Source: Propionibacterium sp.
Lineage (GTDB): Bacteria > Actinomycetota > Actinomycetes > Actinomycetales > Actinomycetaceae
NCBI GenBank assembly: GCA_030460725.1
Contig: JAKECL010000044.1
Coordinates: 1-8,995 of the forward strand
DNA: 8,995 nt
Reading direction: 5' to 3'
The notes below the pieces were generated by a model that saw only the letters and a list, made by a program, of their open reading frames with translations, was not told where the DNA came from and did not search any database. The position numbers were made by a program, and so were the translations under genes. This document shows positions 1-6,936 of this stretch, in pieces (the stretch's first letter is position 1; each line of letters starts with the position of its first letter).

Positions 1-2
1 CG

Positions 3-233
3 CGCCCCCTCGTCGGCTGGCGCGTCGCACTGCTGGCCCTCATGGCGGGGGGCGCGGTGGGCGGTCTGCTGATCCCCTTCTCACGCCACTTCTTCGCCCT
101 GGAGTGGCCGACGTCCGCCCAGTGGCTGGTGGTGTCCTGCTTCGGGGTGGGTGCCTGCCTGCTCATCGAGGTGGCCCACCGGATCTTCGCCCGGCGTGCC
201 CACCATGCAGCGGAGAGGGCCGGCGCGGCCTAG
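3..233 (+). CDS. C-terminal fragment of a probable cation-transporting P-type ATPase (5' end outside window)
   Basis: An open frame enters from the left edge and gives 76 residues before a TAG stop. The peptide has two hydrophobic membrane-spanning stretches (about residues 8-30 and 46-62), separated by a short loop containing FFALEWPTSAQW. It ends in a basic cytoplasmic tail (HRIFARRAHHAAERAGAA). This layout matches the last two transmembrane helices of the C-terminal domain of P-type cation ATPases (Ca2+/Mg2+ type), where a W-[LI]-V helix and an acidic residue close to a basic tail are typical. The catalytic DKTGT and nucleotide-binding regions would lie outside the window, so ion specificity cannot be judged. 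An internal ATG at 42 is not the start, because the frame is open upstream and the residues before it continue the same hydrophobic pattern. Another multi-pass transporter remains possible. Confidence 0.6.
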   Translation, partial: RPLVGWRVALLALMAGGAVGGLLIPFSRHFFALEWPTSAQWLVVSCFGVGACLLIEVAHRIFARRAHHAAERAGAA

Positions 234-235
234 GC
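228..235. other. Overlapping convergent stop codons in a palindromic GCCTAGGC
   Basis: The TAG stop of the ATPase gene (231-233, + strand) and the TAG stop of the first yciI gene (232-230, - strand) share the central CTAG of an 8-bp palindrome. The two convergent genes therefore overlap by three bases and have no intergenic DNA. No obvious terminator hairpin with a loop is visible at this junction, so the transcripts may overlap. Confidence 0.85.
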
Positions 236-514
236 GAGGTTGCCGGTCACCGGGTTCCACTGACGGACCGTGCGGGAGAGGACGAAACCGTCCAGGAAGA
301 ACGGGTCCTCGGCCAGCACGTCGAGTGCCCCCTCCTCCGATTCCGCACGCACCAGGAAGAAGGCGCCGGGGCGTCCCCCCACCCAGGGTCCTGAGGCGAT
401 GAGAGCGCCCTGCTCATTCAGTCCCGCCGTGTGGGCGCGGTGCGCGGGGCGCACGGCATCCATCTCGGTGGAACGGGCGGGGTCGTAGACGTATTCGACA
501 GCGAAGATGGCCAT
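230..514 (-). CDS. YciI-family protein (YCII-related domain), copy 1
   Basis: A 94-residue protein, the usual length for the family, spans one YCII-related dimeric alpha/beta-barrel (ferredoxin-like) domain. The family signature RPAH is at 22-25, with His25 the candidate catalytic or binding residue; GALIASGP follows, then the DPFF block near residue 70. Haemophilus-type YciI has a conserved His plus Asp; here the residue aligned with that Asp is Glu34. The function of stand-alone YciI proteins is mostly unknown, and a small cytoplasmic enzyme or binding protein is likely. The ATG at 514 is chosen because homology starts at the first residue (MAIFAVEYVY) and because a TACGGT -10-like hexamer lies exactly 6 nt upstream with no Shine-Dalgarno sequence, suggesting a leaderless mRNA. 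It is divergent from the hydrolase gene and overlaps the ATPase stop. It is clearly paralogous to the gene at 1478-1795. Confidence 0.88.
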   Translation of the reverse strand: MAIFAVEYVYDPARSTEMDAVRPAHRAHTAGLNEQGALIASGPWVGGRPGAFFLVRAESEEGALDVLAEDPFFLDGFVLSRTVRQWNPVTGNLA

Positions 515-520
515 GTGGCC

Positions 521-526
521 ACCGTA
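521..526 (-). promoter_or_regulatory. Candidate -10 element (TACGGT) for leaderless yciI copy 1
   Basis: On the minus strand TACGGT fits the actinobacterial -10 pattern TAnnnT and is followed by exactly six bases (GGCCAC) and then the ATG. A transcript starting the usual distance downstream of this hexamer would begin at or next to the A of the start codon. No convincing -35 hexamer is visible. Confidence 0.5.
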
Positions 527-586
527 GCCGTCCGGTGACTTCCGCGCGAGGACCCGGCCGTGCACACTGGGAGGTGGACCGCGAAC

Positions 587-593
587 AGAGGAG
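587..593 (+). promoter_or_regulatory. Ribosome binding site of the alpha/beta hydrolase gene
   Basis: AGAGGAG ends six bases before the ATG at 600, a near-ideal Shine-Dalgarno sequence and spacing, which fixes the start. The 85-bp divergent spacer (515-599) holds no clear TAnnnT -10 element in this direction, so the hydrolase promoter is not assigned. Confidence 0.8.
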
Positions 594-599
594 CTGGCC

Positions 600-1403
600 A
601 TGGCACAGAACTGGGAACTGGGACTCACGATCGAGGGAGAGCAGGACGCCCCCGTCCTCGTGCTCGGACACTCGCTGGGTTCCAGCCACGTCATGTGGGA
701 CGACGTCGTGGAGGAGCTGGGGGCAGGGGTGCGCACGGTGAGGTACGACCTCCCGGGCCACGGGGGTACGACCCCGCCCGAACTCGACTCGCCCCTGACG
801 ATGGAGCAGTTGGTCGCAGCACTCCTGCGCTCCCTGGAGGGGGCGGGGATCGGCACCTTCCACGTCGCAGGGCTCTCCCTGGGGGGACTGGTTGCGCTGG
901 CCGTGGCGCAGATGGCGCCCCGGCGCGTCCTGACGACCTCGGTGATGAGCTCTGGACCGGTGAACCTGCCCGCCCAACAGTGGGTCGACAAGGCCGCCCT
1001 CGTGCGCAGCCAGGGGACGGGCGCACTGGTGGAGGCGACCCTGGAACGCTGGTTCTCCCCCGAGTTCGCCGCGGGGCGTGGCAGCGCCTGGGTGAGCCGC
1101 ATCCGCGAGGAGTTCCTCGCCTGCTCCGACGAGGGCTACGCGCAGTGCTGCGAGGTGCTCTCCACCACCGACCTGCGCGGGGGCCTGGCCTCTCTCACCT
1201 CGCCCCTCCTGCTCGTCTCGGGGGAGGGTGACGCGGCTCTGCCCTGGGCAGCGGCGGACGCCCTGGCCGAGGAGGTGCGCGCGGGCTCCTGCCCCGATGT
1301 GGAGGTCGTGCACGTGCCCGGTGTGCGCCACATGAGCGCCGTGGAGGAACCCGCCACCATCGCCCGCGCCCTGGAGCGCCGCATGGGGCTCACGGGCGAG
1401 TAG
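600..1403 (+). CDS. Alpha/beta hydrolase, resembling 3-oxoadipate enol-lactonase (PcaD-like)
   Basis: A 267-residue single-domain alpha/beta-hydrolase. The oxyanion-hole motif is LGHSLG (22-27). The loop RYDLPGHGGT (48-57) is typical of the PcaD and haloperoxidase-like branch. The nucleophile elbow GLSLGG (91-96) places the catalytic serine at Ser93, Asp211 in SGEGD is the likely acid, and His244 in VRHMSAVEEP completes the triad. All three positions are intact, and no signal peptide is visible, so a cytoplasmic enzyme is expected. The PcaD resemblance is to a subfamily; no other protocatechuate-pathway gene is in the window, so the true substrate may be another ester or lactone. The gene has its own Shine-Dalgarno sequence, is flanked by two paralogous yciI genes on the opposite strand, and ends at a shared hairpin with the second. 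Family is certain; substrate is unknown. Confidence 0.9.
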   Translation: MAQNWELGLTIEGEQDAPVLVLGHSLGSSHVMWDDVVEELGAGVRTVRYDLPGHGGTTPPELDSPLTMEQLVAALLRSLEGAGIGTFHVAGLSLGGLVALAVAQMAPRRVLTTSVMSSGPVNLPAQQWVDKAALVRSQGTGALVEATLERWFSPEFAAGRGSAWVSRIREEFLACSDEGYAQCCEVLSTTDLRGGLASLTSPLLLVSGEGDAALPWAAADALAEEVRAGSCPDVEVVHVPGVRHMSAVEEPATIARALERRMGLTGE

Positions 1404-1449
1404 ACCCGGGGTGGCCCCGCCCGCCACCGCAGCGCGGAGGAGGACTGGG

Positions 1450-1470
1450 GACGAGGGCGCCGCCCTCGTC
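1450..1470. terminator. Hairpin between convergent hydrolase and second yciI gene (bidirectional terminator candidate)
   Basis: GACGAGGGCG (1450-1459) and CGCCCTCGTC (1461-1470) are perfect 10-bp inverted arms around a single base, giving in practice a 9-bp G+C-rich stem with a 3-nt loop. The hairpin sits in the 74-bp gap between two convergent genes, 46 bp after the hydrolase stop and 7 bp after the yciI stop. There is no T-run on either side, which is common for actinobacterial terminators. Confidence 0.65.
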
Positions 1471-1477
1471 AGGGGGG

Positions 1478-1795
1478 TCAGGAGAAGGGGAACTCCGTGT
1501 CGAAGTCCTCGGCCTGTTCCCCTATGGTGGGCACCCACTGGCGGGCGTGGCGTCGCACGATGAATCCCGCGGTGAAGAAGGGGTCCTCCTCCAGGATGCG
1601 CAGCGCGTCCATTGCGGAATCGGCGTGGAGGATGATGAGCGCGCCCTCGTCCATCGCATCGCGCAGGAACCCCGAAGCCACGAGAACCCCCCGGTCGTGC
1701 AGGTCGCGCAGGAACGTGCGGTGCGAGGGACGGAAGTCGTGGATGAGGGAGTCGAGCGAATGGTCGTAGGTGTACTCGATCACGTAGAGGCCCAT
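1478..1795 (-). CDS. YciI-family protein (YCII-related domain), copy 2
   Basis: A 105-residue protein with one YCII-related domain. FRPSH places the conserved histidine at His25, and DLHDRG gives the partner aspartate at Asp34, so the His/Asp pair known from YciI structures is intact, unlike in copy 1. VLVASG, EEDPFFTAGF and RQWVP align block by block with copy 1, so the two are paralogues. It carries an extra acidic, Phe-containing tail of about 15 residues after the domain (GEQAEDFDTEFPFS). No activity can be assigned. The ATG at 1795 is chosen because similarity to copy 1 begins there and because the -10-like CATAAT lies exactly six bases upstream with no Shine-Dalgarno sequence. It is divergent from uvrA across a 139-bp spacer and convergent with the hydrolase gene. 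Confidence 0.88.
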   Translation of the reverse strand: MGLYVIEYTYDHSLDSLIHDFRPSHRTFLRDLHDRGVLVASGFLRDAMDEGALIILHADSAMDALRILEEDPFFTAGFIVRRHARQWVPTIGEQAEDFDTEFPFS

Positions 1796-1801
1796 GGGGA
1801 C

Positions 1802-1807
1802 ATTATG
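1802..1807 (-). promoter_or_regulatory. Candidate -10 element (CATAAT) for leaderless yciI copy 2
   Basis: On the minus strand CATAAT matches TATAAT at five of six positions and is followed by six bases (GTCCCC) and then the ATG. There is no purine-rich ribosome binding site in between. The spacing predicts transcription starting at the start codon. No good -35 hexamer is visible. Confidence 0.55.
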
Positions 1808-1881
1808 CCCGGGAATGCGTCCCGACGTGCGATGGGGCGGGCAGGGGCGCGGGGAGGCCCGGCTCGGTCCCACGGGGGAGG

Positions 1882-1901
1882 ACATGTGATGGAACACATG
1901 T
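1882..1901. repeat. Inverted repeat ACATGTG-N6-CACATGT overlapping the LexA box
   Basis: Perfect 7-bp arms (1882-1888 and 1895-1901) surround ATGGAA. The right arm lies inside the predicted LexA operator, so this may be an extended or second overlapping operator half, a site for another regulator, or chance. Confidence 0.5.
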
Positions 1902-1905
1902 ACGA
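1890..1905. promoter_or_regulatory. Predicted LexA-binding site (SOS box) upstream of uvrA
   Basis: TGGAACACATGTACGA matches the Gram-positive/mycobacterial SOS-box pattern TCGAACACATGTTCGA at 14 of 16 positions. The left half-site GAAC and the central ACAT are intact; the right half has GTAC instead of GTTC. It lies 17 bp upstream of the TAGGAT -10 element and covers the -35 region, where bound LexA would block RNA polymerase. uvrA is a classical SOS gene in many bacteria, which supports the call. The site is about 82 bp from the -10 element of the divergent yciI gene and probably does not control it. Confidence 0.8.
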
Positions 1906-1922
1906 CTGTGGGCCCGGGAACG

Positions 1923-1928
1923 TAGGAT
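1923..1928 (+). promoter_or_regulatory. -10 element (TAGGAT) of leaderless uvrA promoter
   Basis: TAGGAT is a full match to the actinobacterial -10 pattern TAnnnT. Six bases (CGACGG) separate it from the GTG start codon, so the predicted transcription start is the first base of the GTG. No Shine-Dalgarno sequence precedes the start. The -35 region falls within the predicted LexA box. Confidence 0.65.
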
Positions 1929-1934
1929 CGACGG

Positions 1935-4789
<2,855 letters not shown>

Positions 4790-4793
<4 letters not shown>

Positions 4794-4809
4794 GGGAGAA
4801 CTCCCTCAG
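4790..4809. terminator. Shared hairpin containing both stop codons of uvrA and the downstream fadD
   Basis: CTGAGGGAG (4790-4798) and CTCCCTCAG (4801-4809) form perfect 9-bp arms around AA. The TGA stop of uvrA (4791-4793) lies in the left arm, and the TGA stop of the convergent fadD (4808-4806 on the minus strand) lies in the right arm. Only 12 bp separate the two coding regions. The symmetric stem would form in either transcript and is the only candidate terminator for both genes; it has no T-run. Confidence 0.7.
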
Positions 4810-6734
4810 TGTTGGTCGCTGCGGGCGCGTTCGGCCTCGCCCTCGGCATAGAGGGCGTCGACCTCGTCCGCGAAGTCACGCAGGACGGCGTGCCTCTTGA
4901 GCTTGAGGGAGGGCGTGAGGTAGCCGTTCTCGACGGTGAAGGCCGCATCGACGATGCGGTAGCGTCGGATGGACTCCGCGCGTGAGACCTGTCGGTTGGC
5001 GCGGGCCAGTGCCCGGTCCAGGGACTGTCGCACCTCGGGCAACTCCGCCGCCCCGGCGGTGGACACTGCCGGCAGCCCCTTGTTGGACAGCCAGACGGGG
5101 AGCATCTCGGGGTCCAGGGTGATGAGGGCGCCGATGTAGGGGCGTCCGTCCCCCACGACGACGACGTGGCTGATGAGGGGATGGGTCTGGAGGGCGTCCT
5201 CCAGGACCTCCGGGGAGACGTTCTTGCCTCCGGCGGTCACGATGAGTTCCTTCTTGCGCCCCGTGATGCGCAGGTGCCCGGTGTCGTCGATGCTGGCCAG
5301 GTCCCCGGTGACGAACCACCCGTCGCGGAACGACTTCGCGGTCTCCTCAGGCAGGTTGTGGTAGCCCTGCGACACCGAGACCCCCTGGAGCAGCAGTTCC
5401 CCGTCCTCTGCGATCTTCATGCGGTTTCCGGGCCACACGAACCCGACGGAGTCGGGAGGGAAATCGGAGGGCACCTCGACGGAGATCGGGCCCGTCGTCT
5501 CGGACAGGCCGTACCCCTGGAGCAGGGTGATGCCGATGCCACGGTAGAAGTGGGCGAGGTCCAGGGCCAGGGGGGCGCCACCGCAGATGATGGTCTCCAG
5601 GTTCGGACCCAGGACGTCACGGACCTTGGACAGGGCCAGGGTCTCCGCCAGGTGGTGGCGCATGCGCAGAGCAGTGGAGGGGCCGGGGGAGGCCTGGGAG
5701 GTGAAGTCGGTGACGCGCGAGGTGTCACCCAGGGGCACGTCCTGCCCCACAGGGGTCTGCCCGAGTTCCCCCACGTAGGCGGTGGCGCGGGAGACGTCGC
5801 GGGCCTGCTTGGCGGACCATGCGAAGACGGTGCCCTTGAACCCCCCACCTGCCTTCGCGGAGGCAAGGTTGTAGACCTTCTCCAGCACGCGGGGCACGGC
5901 CAGGAGCATGGTGGGGCGGAAGGTGGAGATGTCGGAGACCAGGTTGCGGGTGTCCGGGGAGAACGCGACCCGGCCCTGGCCGGTGAGGAGGGCGTACATG
6001 ACGAAACGTGCCAGGACGTGGGCAACCGGCAGGAAGAGCAGTGAGCGGGAGCGCGGATCATTGATGAGGGCGGGCAGGAAGTCATAGGCCTGTGCGAAAC
6101 CCTCGATGAAGTTCGCGTGGGTGAGGACCACTCCCTTGGGCACGCCGGTGGTGCCGGAGGTGTAGATGATCGTCGCCACGTCGTGCAGTCCCACGGCCTC
6201 CGTGCGTTCCTCGACCTCCAGGGGGGCGACGGGTCGGGAGGCGCGGGCGACCTCTGCTTCCGCACCGCGGTCGAGGGAGAGGAGGTGGCGCACCGACTCG
6301 GTGCGCACCGACTGGACGAGGTCGGCCTGTTGGGACGTCGCGGTGAAGACCATGACGATGTCCGCATCGGCAAGGATGTGCGCGATCTGGGCGGCCGAGT
6401 CCGTCTCGTAGATGGGAACGGTGACCGCCCCGCAGGCCAGGGCCGCGGCATCGAGGACGGCCCACTCGTAGGAGGTGGGCGCGAGGATCGCGAGGTGCTC
6501 CCCGGCCTGCAGTCCCATCCCGATGAGGCCTCGGGCGGTGTCCTCCACCGTGCGCAGGTACTCCTCGATGGTGACGGGGCGCCACGACCCGACATCGGTG
6601 CGTCTCTCGATGGCGATCTGGCCGGGGTGCTCCTGGGCCCGCTTGGCCAGCATCTTCGGCAGGTTCATCGAAGGATCGACCTCGTAGAGCGCCGGATTCT
6701 CCCATGAACCGTCCTCGAGCCTGCGAACTGGCAT
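4806..6734 (-). CDS. Long-chain fatty-acid-CoA ligase (FadD15-type AMP-forming synthetase), copy 1
   Basis: A 642-residue ANL-superfamily enzyme of long-chain acyl-CoA synthetase type, activating a fatty acid with ATP to acyl-AMP and then transferring it to CoA. The P-loop motif is YTSGTTGVPKG (191-201), and the A5 motif is GYGLSETTG (408-416). GWFVTGDLA (472-480) holds the ATP-binding Asp, RITGRKKELIVTAGGKNVSPE (489-509) is the hinge and A8 region, and NGYLTPSLKLKR (603-614) supplies the probable catalytic Lys611. Length and the PxLExVYN block resemble mycobacterial FadD15. Relative to its neighbour it has an insertion of about 28 residues (roughly 320-350), rich in Gly, Asp and Thr. ATG 6734 is preceded by AGGAAGG nine bases upstream, and the start aligns with family N-termini. 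It lies tandem to and downstream of a paralogue, 202 bp away. Chain-length preference cannot be read from sequence. Confidence 0.95.
   Translation of the reverse strand: MPVRRLEDGSWENPALYEVDPSMNLPKMLAKRAQEHPGQIAIERRTDVGSWRPVTIEEYLRTVEDTARGLIGMGLQAGEHLAILAPTSYEWAVLDAAALACGAVTVPIYETDSAAQIAHILADADIVMVFTATSQQADLVQSVRTESVRHLLSLDRGAEAEVARASRPVAPLEVEERTEAVGLHDVATIIYTSGTTGVPKGVVLTHANFIEGFAQAYDFLPALINDPRSRSLLFLPVAHVLARFVMYALLTGQGRVAFSPDTRNLVSDISTFRPTMLLAVPRVLEKVYNLASAKAGGGFKGTVFAWSAKQARDVSRATAYVGELGQTPVGQDVPLGDTSRVTDFTSQASPGPSTALRMRHHLAETLALSKVRDVLGPNLETIICGGAPLALDLAHFYRGIGITLLQGYGLSETTGPISVEVPSDFPPDSVGFVWPGNRMKIAEDGELLLQGVSVSQGYHNLPEETAKSFRDGWFVTGDLASIDDTGHLRITGRKKELIVTAGGKNVSPEVLEDALQTHPLISHVVVVGDGRPYIGALITLDPEMLPVWLSNKGLPAVSTAGAAELPEVRQSLDRALARANRQVSRAESIRRYRIVDAAFTVENGYLTPSLKLKRHAVLRDFADEVDALYAEGEAERARSDQH
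5125..5273 (-). repeat. 149-bp tract identical between the two fadD genes (copy in fadD 1)
   Basis: Every base here matches 7295-7443, including all synonymous positions. It encodes residues 488-537 of copy 1 (hinge, A8 motif and start of the C-terminal subdomain). Extending left to 5088 adds 37 bp with only three mismatches; to the right, identity stops abruptly at 5274. Confidence 0.95.
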
Positions 6735-6743
6735 GCGTTCCCG

Positions 6744-6750
6744 CCTTCCT
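6744..6750 (-). promoter_or_regulatory. Ribosome binding site of fadD copy 1
   Basis: On the minus strand AGGAAGG lies nine bases before the ATG at 6734, a good Shine-Dalgarno sequence at slightly long spacing. Confidence 0.7.
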
Positions 6751-6783
6751 GCCGCAGGTCAGCGGCTCCATGTCTGCCCGCCC

Positions 6784-6789
6784 ACTCTA
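6784..6789 (-). promoter_or_regulatory. Candidate -10 element (TAGAGT) for fadD copy 1
   Basis: TAGAGT on the minus strand fits TAnnnT and would start transcription near 6777, giving a leader of about 40 bases that includes the ribosome binding site. No clear -35 hexamer is seen. The inverted repeat at 6795-6835 covers the -35 position, so the promoter could be controlled there. It would let this gene be transcribed independently of its upstream paralogue. Confidence 0.4.
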
Positions 6790-6794
6790 GCCGG

Positions 6795-6835
6795 GGGAGT
6801 GGAGACGACGGTGTGGACCCGCCGCCTCCACTCCC
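6795..6835. repeat. Inverted repeat GGGAGTGGAG / CTCCACTCCC between the two fadD genes
   Basis: Perfect 10-bp arms (6795-6804 and 6826-6835) enclose a 21-base loop. A further direct copy of GGGGAGTGGA sits at 6866-6875, matching 6794-6803. The repeat lies immediately upstream of the candidate -10 of fadD copy 1 and downstream of fadD copy 2, so it could be an operator or part of a terminator. Confidence 0.6.
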
Positions 6836-6923
6836 ACCTGCCGTCCGCCCCGCACCTGGATCCACGGGGAGTGGACATCGGGTGGACGCGGTCCTGGTGA
6901 CCGCGCGGGTGAAGGCAGGTGGG
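6833..6923. repeat. Inverted repeat CCCACCTGCC / GGCAGGTGGG enclosing a hairpin
   Basis: Perfect 10-bp arms (6833-6842 and 6914-6923) bracket the smaller hairpin at 6887-6905. The left arm shares three bases (6833-6835) with the right arm of the neighbouring inverted repeat, so the two RNA structures would compete at that point. Confidence 0.55.
6887..6905 (-). terminator. Candidate terminator hairpin after fadD copy 2
   Basis: CGCGGTC (6887-6893) and GACCGCG (6899-6905) form a 7-bp all-paired G+C-rich stem with a 5-base loop, starting 31 bases downstream of the fadD copy 2 stop. No T-run follows. It may end the copy 2 transcript or act with the surrounding inverted repeats. Confidence 0.45.
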
Positions 6924-6936
6924 GTACCGGGAGCCC

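Noticed and set aside
515..1102. Upstream extension of yciI copy 1 to a 290-residue protein.
   Set aside because: The extra residues are antisense to the hydrolase and low-complexity; YciI homology begins at the ATG at 514, with a -10-like element at the right place.
414..1538. A 374-codon minus-strand frame spanning the hydrolase and parts of both yciI genes.
   Set aside because: It overlaps three well-supported genes in other frames and has low-complexity His/Arg/Gly content only.
1807..1920. 9-bp direct repeat GCCCGGGAA (1807-1815 and 1912-1920), one copy near each divergent -10 element.
   Set aside because: It is short and G+C-rich with a palindromic CCCGGG core; chance is plausible in this composition and nothing else supports an operator.
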